A DNA stretch of 64,000 bases, taken from the NCBI RefSeq assembly GCF_003627955.1, contig NZ_RBWS01000012.1, positions 124,001 to 188,000 on the forward strand, written 5' to 3'. Each line of letters starts with the position of its first letter. Within the stretch, counting starts at the first letter, position 1. The position numbers and the translations under genes are program-made. Below, piece by piece: positions 1 through 8,082 of the stretch. Source of the stretch: Sphingobacterium puteale (GTDB lineage Bacteria; Bacteroidota; Bacteroidia; Sphingobacteriales; Sphingobacteriaceae). The notes under the pieces are model-generated. The model did not search any database and was not told the origin of the DNA. It saw only the letters and a program-made list of their open reading frames with translations.

Positions 1-115
1 AGTTGAGAAACAAACTCCATATTCGATAAATAAAACCTTCATACTCTTATAAGCTCCACAGCTATGAAAATCAACTGTGGGTTCTTTCTGACTAATAGAA
101 ACCAGACGCTTTCAG

Positions 116-147
116 AAAAAAAGGGAGTCCTAATGAACTCCCTTTTT
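116..147 (-). terminator. Intrinsic terminator of dedA
   Basis: An inverted repeat with arms AAGGGAGT and ACTCCCTT overlaps the dedA stop codon. Read on the minus strand it ends in a run of T. The arms extend into A and T tracts, so the hairpin is strong. Confidence 0.75.
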
Positions 148-792
148 AGTTTTTATTTTCTCTCTTATCAACTCAAATATAATAGGTAATACTGATAGGA
201 AAATGATCAGCAGTACCACCTTAGAAAAGTTATCTCTAATAATTGGGATATTGCCCAAAAAATAGCCCGCTAATGTAATACCTCCTACCCATAATATTGC
301 CCCAACGACATTGTAAGTAATGAAAGTACCATAATTCATTTTTCCGATACCACCAACAAATGGTGCTAACGTGCGTACAATAGGTACAAAACGAGCAATT
401 ACAATTGTTTTACTGCCATACTTTTCATAAAAAGCGTGTGTTTTGGCAATCTGCTCATCTTTGACAACCTGTTTGCCAAAAAGCTTGAATTTGGTCAATC
501 GCATTCCAAAATGCTTTCCGATGGAGTAATTGAGCGAATCACCAGTTACCGCAGCAATCAATAAGATCAATATCATTAACCAGACATTCAATTCATTTGG
601 CTGTGCAGCAAGCATTCCCGCAGCAAACAATAAGGAGTCTCCGGGTAAGAAGGGCATGACAACCACTCCCGTTTCAACAAAAATGATCAGAAACAGAATA
701 AGGTATGTCCATAGCTGATAGTCATTGACAATCTCAACCAAATGTTTATCAATATGGAGAATAAAGTCAAGAAGATGTGTAATTAGTTCCAA
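130..792 (-). CDS. DedA family inner-membrane protein
   Basis: This 220-residue protein belongs to the DedA/SNARE-associated family of integral membrane proteins, recently linked to lipid carrier (undecaprenyl phosphate or phospholipid) transport across the inner membrane. Visible family marks are Glu40 with the re-entrant PFLPGDS segment (residues 47-53), a GD-x2-NY-x-IGK-x2-G stretch (84-96) and the ARFVPIVRTLAPF-x-GG segment with its two arginines (133-148). Four or more hydrophobic helices can be seen, the last near 190-208. The gene starts 14 nt after the dnaN stop, so the two are probably one transcript, ended by a hairpin at the dedA stop. The exact substrate cannot be told from sequence. 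Confidence 0.93.
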   Translation of the reverse strand: MELITHLLDFILHIDKHLVEIVNDYQLWTYLILFLIIFVETGVVVMPFLPGDSLLFAAGMLAAQPNELNVWLMILILLIAAVTGDSLNYSIGKHFGMRLTKFKLFGKQVVKDEQIAKTHAFYEKYGSKTIVIARFVPIVRTLAPFVGGIGKMNYGTFITYNVVGAILWVGGITLAGYFLGNIPIIRDNFSKVVLLIIFLSVLPIIFELIREKIKTKKGVH

Positions 793-806
793 AGCTGATC
801 AGAAGA

Positions 807-1928
807 TTAAGCGTTATTCAACATTACAGGCATAACCAGCATCAAAATATCTTCATGATCCTCAGAAGTAGCAGGAATCAACAAGCCTGCACGATTAGGC
901 GTACTCATTTCAATAACGACCTCTTCACTTTCAAGGTTGTTTAACATCTCAACCAAAAACTTGGCATTAAAACCTATTTCCATATCATCCCCTTCGAACT
1001 GACAGGACAAACGCTCATGTGCTTCATTGGAGAAATCCAGATCCTCAGCCGAGATATTCAATTCACTACCTGATATCTTCAACCGTACCTGGTGTGTCGT
1101 TTTATTGGCGAAAATAACAACCCTTCTTAATGTATTTAAGAAAAGCAATCTATCAACCGTCAGTTTGTTGGGATTGAGCTGGGGAATCACCGCGGCATAA
1201 TCAGGATAACGCTCATCGATCAAACGACAGATCAGATTGATATTGCCAAAGCTAAAAAATGCATTGGTCTGATTATACTCAATAGATACCTTTGTATCAT
1301 CCGAAGGCAATGACGATTTTAGTAAAGAAAGTGCCTTCTTAGGTAAAATAAGTGAAGCCGGTTTTTCAGCACTGATATCCGATCTGGTGTAACGTACCAA
1401 TTTATGTGCATCTGTAGAGACAAAAGTCACATTTTTCTCAGCCAATTGGACCAAAACCCCAGACATCGCCGGCCTTAATTCATCATTACTTACCGCAAAG
1501 ATGGTCTTGCTGATCGCTTCGGAAAGTACTGGAGCTGGCATCTGGATAATTGATCCATTATCAATTGAAGGTATTTTAGGAAAATCATCTGCATTTTCTC
1601 CGCTCAATTTATATTTACCGTCACCTGCACTGATTTCAATAGCCAATGTATTCATGTCTACCGAAAAAGCAACGGGCTGATCGGGAAGAGTTTTTAATGT
1701 TTCTATCAAGATCTTTGAAGGCATAGCTACTCTTCCTTCTTCTTTCGCCTCAATCGGTAAAGAAGTAACCATACTTGTCTGTAGATCCGTAGCAGAAATA
1801 GTCAAGTTATTGTCTTTTATTTCAAAAAGAAAGTTTTCCAGAATTGGTAAAACAGTACTTGTACTAGATGCTCCATTGATAGCTTGTAACTGCTTTAATA
1901 AAATTGATGTTGATACAATGAATCTCAT
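807..1928 (-). CDS. dnaN: DNA polymerase III subunit beta (sliding clamp)
   Basis: At 373 residues this has the usual length of the bacterial beta clamp, which forms a ring around DNA and tethers the replicase. The three-fold repeated clamp domain runs the whole length; recognisable parts are the N-terminal MRFIVSTSILLKQL, the central segment that includes RPAMSGVL (roughly 151-158), and the C-terminal ending LMLVMPVML typical of clamps. It is transcribed with dedA and diverges from the delta' gene across 209 nt. In this window dnaN is 6 kb from dnaA and not directly behind it, unlike the classic dnaA-dnaN operon. Identity is near certain. Confidence 0.98.
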   Translation of the reverse strand: MRFIVSTSILLKQLQAINGASSTSTVLPILENFLFEIKDNNLTISATDLQTSMVTSLPIEAKEEGRVAMPSKILIETLKTLPDQPVAFSVDMNTLAIEISAGDGKYKLSGENADDFPKIPSIDNGSIIQMPAPVLSEAISKTIFAVSNDELRPAMSGVLVQLAEKNVTFVSTDAHKLVRYTRSDISAEKPASLILPKKALSLLKSSLPSDDTKVSIEYNQTNAFFSFGNINLICRLIDERYPDYAAVIPQLNPNKLTVDRLLFLNTLRRVVIFANKTTHQVRLKISGSELNISAEDLDFSNEAHERLSCQFEGDDMEIGFNAKFLVEMLNNLESEEVVIEMSTPNRAGLLIPATSEDHEDILMLVMPVMLNNA

Positions 1929-2112
1929 TTCCTAATTACTAATTATTATGTGCAATAATACACAAATTAATCAATATTTTTCCCTTTTGTAAACGCCTTT
2001 CTTTCCACAAACAAAGATTTAGAGCACTTAATTAAGCAATTGTATTTCAATTAATAAGCACGCTTTCAAAAGTATAGAAAACAAATACGCCCTGATAAAT
2101 CACAATATTTAT

Positions 2113-2120
2113 TACATTTG
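2113..2120 (+). promoter_or_regulatory. -7 promoter element before the delta' gene
   Basis: TACATTTG matches the Bacteroidota -7 consensus TAnnTTTG and lies 17 nt before the ATG. A CTG about 20 nt upstream stands where TTG is expected, so the -33 half is weak. Confidence 0.55.
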
Positions 2121-2137
2121 TATAATAGCAATAGTGT

Positions 2138-3280
2138 ATGCAGTTTAAAGATATCATTGGGCATAAAGACATCAAAGAACATCTTGTTCATACGGTTCAT
2201 GAAAACCGCGTGAGCCATGCGCAATTATTTTTAGGCCCAGAGGGTTCAGGAAGCCTTGCACTGGCCTATGCCTATGCTCAATTTTTAAACTGTGAAAATA
2301 AACACGCTACGGATAGTTGCGGTGAATGTCCATCTTGTCGAAAATATAGCAAGCTGATTCATCCGGATTTGCATATGTCTTATCCGTTTATTGCCAAACA
2401 CAAAGAAGATACAGCAGCTGATTACGCTGAAAACTGGCGAAAGTCCTTTTTGACCAACCCTTATATGGGATTGGAATACTGGCGCAATCAGCTGGATGCA
2501 GACAATAAGCAGGTCAATATCAATATTGCCGAAGCACATGGTATCATCAAAAAACTGAGCCTTAAAGCATTTGAGGCTGAATATAAAGTTTTGATCATGT
2601 GGTTGCCTGAATACTTGGATACCCAAGGCAATGCCTTATTGAAATTGATTGAAGAACCGCCCGAAAAAACGTTGTTCATTCTGGTGGCTGAAAACCAGGA
2701 TAAAATATTAAACACCATTATCTCACGGACACAACTGGTCAAAATAAAAAAACTGGACCATACCGAAGTCGCACAATATTTGAAAACAACGCATCACCTG
2801 TCCGATCAGGAGGCCTCCGAAATAGCTTTTATAGCAGATGGCAACTTGCAGGAAGCGCTTAACCAGTTGAATACACAAACCAATAATCATTTTGGTATTT
2901 TGGTAAACTGGCTGCGATTTATCGTCTCGGATGCTGGCACAAATATGATCTCTTTAGTGGAAGAGGATTTATCCAAAATGGGCCGTGAAAATCAGAAAAG
3001 CTTTCTTTTTTACGCAATCAACATGATGCGACAGATTATTCTGATTAAGGAAGGCCTCTCCAGTCTTGTATTTTTACCCGCAAAAGAATTGGATTTTGTC
3101 CAAAAATTTGCAGTACATTACACAGTCGAACAAATTGAAGCAACAATAAATCTATTTGAGGAAACGCACTATTTTGTAGAAAGAAATGCAAATCCCAAAA
3201 TATTATTTTTAGATTTATCTTTGCAGTTAACATTAATATACAAATACAAAACGTTTCCGAAAGGAACTCAATATATATAA
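2138..3280 (+). CDS. holB: DNA polymerase III subunit delta' (clamp loader)
   Basis: This 380-residue AAA+ protein resembles the delta' subunit of the clamp loader, which opens the DnaN ring. It starts with the family's FKDIIGH segment, followed by SHAQLFLGPEGSGSLALA (26-43). The P-loop is degenerate: GSGSL replaces the GKT/S of an active ATPase, as expected for delta'. A four-cysteine zinc module follows (C52, C61, C64, C67). The sensor region reads ISRTQL, with SRT instead of the common SRC. The gene is 10 nt upstream of the PSP1/RicT gene, a pairing common in Firmicutes and Bacteroidota. A gamma/tau (DnaX) assignment is less likely because the protein is short and the P-loop is broken. Confidence 0.93.
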   Translation: MQFKDIIGHKDIKEHLVHTVHENRVSHAQLFLGPEGSGSLALAYAYAQFLNCENKHATDSCGECPSCRKYSKLIHPDLHMSYPFIAKHKEDTAADYAENWRKSFLTNPYMGLEYWRNQLDADNKQVNINIAEAHGIIKKLSLKAFEAEYKVLIMWLPEYLDTQGNALLKLIEEPPEKTLFILVAENQDKILNTIISRTQLVKIKKLDHTEVAQYLKTTHHLSDQEASEIAFIADGNLQEALNQLNTQTNNHFGILVNWLRFIVSDAGTNMISLVEEDLSKMGRENQKSFLFYAINMMRQIILIKEGLSSLVFLPAKELDFVQKFAVHYTVEQIEATINLFEETHYFVERNANPKILFLDLSLQLTLIYKYKTFPKGTQYI

Positions 3281-3290
3281 ATAGAAAACT

Positions 3291-4673
3291 ATGGGATGTG
3301 GCAGTTGCTCATCCGGCGGAGGTTGCGGTACTACCACGGCAAGTGGGACACCGGCAGGATGCCAAAATAATGGCTCTTGCATGACCAGCGGATGTAATAA
3401 ATTAGATGTATATGACTGGCTTTCCGATATGGATATGCCATCAAACTATAAACCATTCAATATCGTAGAAATACGGTTTAAGGGATCTCGAAAAGATTTC
3501 TTTATTAATGTAGACAACTTATACCTCGAAATGGGAGAAATGGTCGTTGTAGAACCCTCAACGGGAGGATATGACGTTGGCCACGTTTCTTTGACGGGTG
3601 AATTAGTCCGGCTGCAATTGAAAAAGAACAATGTTACCGCAGAATCGGTTACAAAAAAAATCTATCGGAAGCCAAATGAAGTGGATGTAGAAAAGTATAA
3701 TGCAGCAAAAGATCTTGAATGGGAAACCATGCATAAGGCACGTAAACTTGCTTTGGATCTGGGTTTATCCATGAAAATTTCTGATGTAGACTATCAGGGC
3801 GATAAAACAAAAGCGACGTTTTATTATACCGCCGAAGGCCGTGTGGATTTTCGTGAATTGATCAAAAAGATGGCCGAAGCATTCCGTATACGGATAGAAA
3901 TGCGCCAGATCGGTATGCGCCAGGAGGCAAGCCGTCTCGGGGGTATCGGATCCTGTGGCCGTGAACTTTGCTGCTCTACCTGGCTGACGGATTTTAAAAC
4001 CGTATCCACTTCAGCAGCGCGCTATCAGAATCTATCGTTGAATACGTTAAAGCTAGCCGGACAATGTGGTAAATTGAAATGCTGCCTCAATTATGAATTG
4101 GATAGCTACATGGATGCGCTGAAAGACATTCCTAACAATATTGATCGTATTGAAACACTAAAAGGTGTGGCTTATCTACAGAAAACCGATATCTTCAAAA
4201 AAATGATGTGGTTTTCTTTCCCGGGAGCAGAAAACTGGATTGCGATGCCAGTTCAACAGGTCAAAGAACTTGTCGAAATGAATAAGCAGGGTATTAAACC
4301 AGAGGCCATATCAAGCGCAATAGAGACTGAAGATATCCGGGAAGAAAAGATTGTCAATTACGATTATGAAAATGTCGTCGGCCAGGATAGCTTAACACGG
4401 CTGGATGACCGAAACAAAAGAAAGAAAAAGCGGAAAACTAAAAGCAATAATAACGCTAAACCGGAAAATAAGAATGGCCAGAAAAGCGATAAAGCTGAAC
4501 AAAATCCACCAAAACAGGCAGTAGCTAAACAGCAGAACAATCCGGATAGTGCTGTTACGGCAACAGCTGGCAAAGAAAATAAAGAAGCGCAAAATAATAG
4601 GCCTAAAAAACGCTTTAATCGGCATAGAAATAAAAACAGAGGCAACAACAACACTTCCTCAAAAACAGAATAA
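3291..4673 (+). CDS. ricT: PSP1 / RicT (YaaT)-like protein with Cys-rich N-terminus
   Basis: This 460-residue protein carries a PSP1 domain (about 60-280) of the RicT/YaaT family; in Bacillus subtilis RicT forms an Fe-S-containing complex with RicA and RicF that affects mRNA processing. Two cysteine blocks typical of the family are present, GSCGRELCCSTW near 219-230 and GQCGKLKCCLNYE near 262-274. The first 35 residues are unusual: six cysteines (3, 6, 12, 24, 30, 35) spaced by Gly and Ser, suggestive of metal or cluster binding. The tail after about residue 375 is a Lys/Asn-rich low-complexity region, plausibly disordered and RNA-binding. It sits in the delta'-ricT-gldH-lpxK run. Family is certain; function in this organism is inferred. 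Confidence 0.9.
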   Translation: MGCGSCSSGGGCGTTTASGTPAGCQNNGSCMTSGCNKLDVYDWLSDMDMPSNYKPFNIVEIRFKGSRKDFFINVDNLYLEMGEMVVVEPSTGGYDVGHVSLTGELVRLQLKKNNVTAESVTKKIYRKPNEVDVEKYNAAKDLEWETMHKARKLALDLGLSMKISDVDYQGDKTKATFYYTAEGRVDFRELIKKMAEAFRIRIEMRQIGMRQEASRLGGIGSCGRELCCSTWLTDFKTVSTSAARYQNLSLNTLKLAGQCGKLKCCLNYELDSYMDALKDIPNNIDRIETLKGVAYLQKTDIFKKMMWFSFPGAENWIAMPVQQVKELVEMNKQGIKPEAISSAIETEDIREEKIVNYDYENVVGQDSLTRLDDRNKRKKKRKTKSNNNAKPENKNGQKSDKAEQNPPKQAVAKQQNNPDSAVTATAGKENKEAQNNRPKKRFNRHRNKNRGNNNTSSKTE

Positions 4674-4677
4674 AACA

Positions 4678-4719
4678 AATATGCCTAATGTTAAAATGTT
4701 AGGCATATTCTATTTTTAT
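4678..4719 (+). terminator. Hairpin between ricT and gldH
   Basis: Arms AATATGCCTAA and TTAGGCATATT (11 bp, perfect) with a 10 nt loop are followed by CTATTTTTAT. It lies between the ricT stop and the gldH ATG, so it may end or attenuate transcription into gldH. Confidence 0.6.
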
Positions 4720-4728
4720 AGATTTAAA

Positions 4729-5193
4729 ATGAAACTAAAGGCTTTTCTTTTTGGAATTTTAAGTATTGGTTTATGGGCATCTTGTGACCAAACTGCCATT
4801 ATAAATGAAAATAAACCCATTGAAAATAAGACGTGGCTGTATACTTCACATCCTAGTTTTCAATTCCATATTAGTGACAATACGAAGAAATACGATGTAT
4901 ATATGAATGTACGCCATACACCAGAATATGCTTTCTCCAATCTCTTTGTTTTAATCTATCAACAGCATCCCAATAAAAAAACATATACCTTCCGTAAGGA
5001 AGTTAAATTGGCAAAATCCGATGGAAAGTGGACCGGAAAATCATCGGGTAGTCTTTACAATCAGCAAGCTATTCTCCATAAAGATTATATATTTCCGGAC
5101 ACCGGATTATATACGATATCCATTGAACAGAATATGCGAGACAATCCTTTAAAAGAAATTACAGATATTGGATTGACAGTAATACCAAAATAA
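4729..5193 (+). CDS. gldH: Gliding motility lipoprotein GldH
   Basis: This 154-residue protein matches GldH, an outer lipoprotein first found as needed for gliding and chitin use in Flavobacterium johnsoniae. The chosen ATG gives a hydrophobic signal peptide with the lipobox LWASC (Cys19). An upstream in-frame ATG at 4549 was rejected because it would put 60 residues before the signal peptide and overlap ricT. The body is the single GldH beta-rich domain with an FPDTGLYTI-x-IEQNMR segment near the end. The stop overlaps the lpxK start (TAATG), so the two are translationally coupled. No other gld gene is in the window; many non-gliding Bacteroidota keep gldH, so its presence does not prove gliding. 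Confidence 0.85.
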   Translation: MKLKAFLFGILSIGLWASCDQTAIINENKPIENKTWLYTSHPSFQFHISDNTKKYDVYMNVRHTPEYAFSNLFVLIYQQHPNKKTYTFRKEVKLAKSDGKWTGKSSGSLYNQQAILHKDYIFPDTGLYTISIEQNMRDNPLKEITDIGLTVIPK

Positions 5194-6242
5194 TGTGGCT
5201 TTTTCTACGATATCTTCTTCTTCCTTTTTCGCTGATCTATGGATTAGTCGTATGGTTACGAAATCGGCTCTATGATTTTCAGTTGCTACCGGCTCGATCT
5301 TTCCAAATTCCTACCATCGTAATCGGTAATTTAGCTGTTGGTGGTACCGGTAAAAGTCCCATGACCGAATTTGTTGTCTCCTATCTTAGCAAGCAGTACA
5401 CTATAGCTATCCTCAGCAGAGGTTACGGTCGAAAGACAAAAGGATTCCGGACCGTACAAATAGATTCTTTGGCGACAGATGTAGGCGATGAACCTTTACA
5501 ATTCAAAAACAAACTTCCAAATATCACTGTAGCAGTATGCGAAGACCGTTGTACGGGCATAGAAAAACTTCAGGGGGATCATCAGCTGATTATCTTGGAT
5601 GATGCTTATCAACATCGAAAATTATCACCTTTATTTAATATACTCTTATTCGATTTCCGGTCCTTTTCGCAACCGATGTTTGTATTTCCCGCCGGAAATT
5701 TCAGAGACTTATTGATGGAATCTAAACGGGCTCAGATTATAGTCATTACTAAATGTCCCGCCAATATTTCTAGTGAAGACAAAATACGTATAGAAAAAAA
5801 ACTGCGCCGTTATAATAGAGAAGCTCCGATCACATTTAGCCATATTACCTATTTTGAACCAGTGAATACCAATGGAAAACAGATTGATATCCAAAATAAA
5901 GATATTGTCTTGGTGACAGGTATTGCTAAAACACAACCCTTGATAGACCATATTACCCAAAAAGCGAAATCAGTCACTCATATTTCTTTTGGGGATCACC
6001 ATACATTTGACGAGGCAGACATTGACCGCATCATTAAAACATTCCACTCCCTAAATAGCGACAATAAAATAGTATTGACCACGGAGAAGGACTATCAAAG
6101 GCTAAAACCATATAAAGCGCTATTTGATACGGTAGAACTCGTTTATCTGCCGATAGGGATTAAATTTAATGACTCCCGACAAAGCACCCATTTTTGTCAT
6201 ATTTTAAGTGATACAGTCGCCTCAAGTGTTAATCAACCTTAA
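5193..6242 (+). CDS. lpxK: Tetraacyldisaccharide 4'-kinase
   Basis: LpxK phosphorylates the 4' position of the lipid A disaccharide at the inner membrane. The 349-residue protein has an N-terminal hydrophobic helix (about 6-22), a P-loop in GGTGKSPM (50-57), the LSRGYGRK motif (74-81) and DDAYQHR (136-142), all diagnostic. Length is normal. The start ATG overlaps the gldH TAA by one base, indicating coupled translation and linking a lipid A enzyme with an envelope lipoprotein. Assignment is firm. Confidence 0.97.
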   Translation: MWLFLRYLLLPFSLIYGLVVWLRNRLYDFQLLPARSFQIPTIVIGNLAVGGTGKSPMTEFVVSYLSKQYTIAILSRGYGRKTKGFRTVQIDSLATDVGDEPLQFKNKLPNITVAVCEDRCTGIEKLQGDHQLIILDDAYQHRKLSPLFNILLFDFRSFSQPMFVFPAGNFRDLLMESKRAQIIVITKCPANISSEDKIRIEKKLRRYNREAPITFSHITYFEPVNTNGKQIDIQNKDIVLVTGIAKTQPLIDHITQKAKSVTHISFGDHHTFDEADIDRIIKTFHSLNSDNKIVLTTEKDYQRLKPYKALFDTVELVYLPIGIKFNDSRQSTHFCHILSDTVASSVNQP

Positions 6243-6323
6243 ATTTTGTTAAGGGCTAATATTTTAGTAAACTTTTTCGTCAAATTTATATTCAAAATAG
6301 AAGTAGACTTAAAATATAAAGCG

Positions 6324-6692
6324 ATGAAAAAGAAAACTTTAATGGCAATAAGCGGCCTGCTTTTGGCGACAACAGTCGCTTTTGCGCAGCAACGCCAACA
6401 ACGGAGCCCAGAAGAACTGGCGAAGATGCGTGTAGAACATCTGGACAAACTACTTACACTTAATCAAGTGCAAAAAGATTCCATCTATAATCTTACATTA
6501 GCCAATGCCCAACAGCGCGCAGCGAAAAAAAATGATGGAGGAGACCGCAAAGCCAATATGGAAAAAATCAAACAGCTCCAAGAAGCTCAGGCGACCAAAA
6601 TAAAGTCTTGGCTTACTCCTGATCAAATCAAATTATTTGATGAGCAGCAAGAAAAAATGAAAGATAGGATGTCTAAACGTTCTTCAAACTAA
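6324..6692 (+). CDS. Small secreted Spy/CpxP-like protein
   Basis: The protein is 122 residues when started at the ATG that gives a clean signal peptide, MKKKTLMAISG through TTVAFAQQ (cleavage near residue 22). The mature part is helical, charged and Gln-rich, with a LDKLLTLNQVQKDSI block and a later WLTPDQIKLFDEQQ block. These two L-T-x2-Q style segments resemble Spy/CpxP-type periplasmic chaperone or stress-sensing proteins. It lies 81 nt after lpxK and ends in a terminator at 6701-6732. An earlier in-frame start at 6246 would place 26 residues before the signal peptide and is unlikely. Function is inferred from the fold pattern only. Confidence 0.7.
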   Translation: MKKKTLMAISGLLLATTVAFAQQRQQRSPEELAKMRVEHLDKLLTLNQVQKDSIYNLTLANAQQRAAKKNDGGDRKANMEKIKQLQEAQATKIKSWLTPDQIKLFDEQQEKMKDRMSKRSSN

Positions 6693-6700
6693 TTAGCATC

Positions 6701-6732
6701 GAAAGGTCGGTTATTTATAATCGACCTTTTTT
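6701..6732 (+). terminator. Intrinsic terminator after the first Spy-like gene
   Basis: Stem AAAGGTCG / CGACCTTT with a loop of about 12 nt is followed by a T run. The rest of the gap to 7079 (about 350 nt) is AT-rich and I see no gene in it. Confidence 0.75.
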
Positions 6733-7079
6733 ATGGTGCGATTATATTACATAAACATAACTATTGTTTTCTGTTACTAAATTACCCTTAATATTTAGCC
6801 ATAAATACCATTATAAAGCCTTCCAGCATTATTTATCTATCCAAGCAAGCATTTCCCCAAGTTTACACTGATCGTCATTCTCAGCCCTTTATTCAAACAA
6901 AACAATAACAGGTCTATATTATACAACGTGAAAAACATTTATCAAGCTGATAATAAGAAACATATATCCAAATCTAGCGTTAAAAATTTGTTAAAGTAAC
7001 ATACTTGATACAATATAAATTGACTTTGATAGTTTTTATAGCAAGACATCATAGTTGTAACTTTTTAAATACAATAGAT

Positions 7080-7466
7080 ATGAAAAAGCTAATTTTAACA
7101 GGTATGGGGCTGTGTCTGGCACTGAGCCTAACATTTGCCCAACAGGTCACACCGGAGGAAACTGCGGCAAAAGCCACTACCGAACTGGTACAAAAGCTGA
7201 ATCTGAACGATGAGCAGAAGACTGCCATATCCTCCATTCTATTGGATCAAGCAAAAGCAGAAGAAACAATTTTAAAAGACAGTACTTCTACTACGGCTGC
7301 GAAAGGTGAAACCCTCAATAAACTTCAAACGGAAGTAGACGGCAAAGTGAGTCAATTACTGACGGAAGATCAAAAAACCATCTATCAGAAGGTAATTGCC
7401 GAACGCCCGGCAAAAGCTGTCCCTACACGTACTGAAGCTTCTAAAACAGAACCCGGTACTAATTAA
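7080..7466 (+). CDS. Small secreted helical protein, tandem copy 1
   Basis: This 128-residue protein has a signal peptide (MKKLILTGMGLCLALS through TFAQQ) and a helical body with the repeated block LNLNDEQKTAIS and later QLLTEDQKTIYQKVI. It aligns along its length with the next gene (both begin MKKL-x-LTG and share TFAQQ, TPEE and LNDEQKTA), so the pair is a tandem duplication. The body resembles the LTxxQ class of periplasmic proteins. The ATG at 7080 was chosen over the in-frame 7005 start because it begins the signal peptide. I recognise no specific function; an envelope-stress role is a guess. Confidence 0.7.
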   Translation: MKKLILTGMGLCLALSLTFAQQVTPEETAAKATTELVQKLNLNDEQKTAISSILLDQAKAEETILKDSTSTTAAKGETLNKLQTEVDGKVSQLLTEDQKTIYQKVIAERPAKAVPTRTEASKTEPGTN

Positions 7467-7524
7467 ACAACCAAAAACAGACGTTAATAAATTCATTGAA
7501 TAATTTCATTTAAAATTAAACATC

Positions 7525-7935
7525 ATGAAAAAGTTATTTTTAACCGGTCTAGGATTTTTCCTGGCGATGAGTCTAACCTTCGCACAGCAAGCGACTCCAG
7601 AAGAAAATGCAACCAAAATTGTGACCGAATTAGTCACAAAGCTTACGCTGAATGACGAACAAAAAACAGCCGTATCAACAATTGTGTTGGATCAGGAGAA
7701 GGCGGTAGCGGCGCTTATACAGGATTCTACCACCACTGCCGAGGTTAAAAAAGAGCGCATTACAAAACTCCAAGGTGAATCAGATAGCAAGATTGCGCTA
7801 TTATTGACTGATGAGCAAAAAGCAGCCTTTCAAAAATATATTGAAGAGCGGCCAGCAATAGACATTCCCGCAACCCCAACACCACCAACAGAACAAAAGG
7901 AAAATAATAACGAAAACAGCAATCAACAACAATAA
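7525..7935 (+). CDS. Small secreted helical protein, tandem copy 2
   Basis: This 136-residue paralogue of the preceding protein lies 58 nt downstream. It has a signal peptide ending TFAQQ, a LTLNDEQKTAVS block near 45-56 and LLTDEQKAAFQKYIEERP near 95-112. The C-terminus is different from copy 1: a Pro/Thr stretch followed by Asn/Gln/Glu low complexity. The two tails have diverged while the cores are conserved, suggesting the core carries the function. A terminator follows at 7965-8003. Function unknown. Confidence 0.7.
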   Translation: MKKLFLTGLGFFLAMSLTFAQQATPEENATKIVTELVTKLTLNDEQKTAVSTIVLDQEKAVAALIQDSTTTAEVKKERITKLQGESDSKIALLLTDEQKAAFQKYIEERPAIDIPATPTPPTEQKENNNENSNQQQ

Positions 7936-7964
7936 TCATTCTACTCAATTAAGAGGAATGTATT

Positions 7965-8003
7965 AAACCTCTGGATACGTTTAGGCGTATTCAGAGGTTT
8001 TTT
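7965..8003 (+). terminator. Intrinsic terminator after the tandem pair
   Basis: Stem AAACCTCTG-G-ATACG paired with CGTAT-T-CAGAGGTTT, 6 nt loop, then a T run. Confidence 0.8.
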
Positions 8004-8026
8004 ATTATATCGTCCTCCCTGGTTAC

Positions 8027-8058
8027 AAAAAAAGGCTGTCTATCTGGACAGCCTTTTT
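8027..8058 (-). terminator. Intrinsic terminator of dnaA
   Basis: GGCTGTC and GACAGCC arms with a 6 nt loop, flanked by A and T tracts, so it can act in both directions. It is 24 nt beyond the dnaA stop. Confidence 0.8.
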
Positions 8059-8082
8059 ACTTTAACTCGATATCAAGCTACA

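Noticed and set aside
1..115. Possible end of a gene at the left edge
   Set aside because: No frame gave recognisable protein sequence in this short stretch.
4364..4678. Long antisense ORFs opposite the 3' end of ricT
   Set aside because: They are shadows of the Lys/Asn-rich low-complexity tail; the Leu/Phe-rich product is what the antisense of such codons gives.
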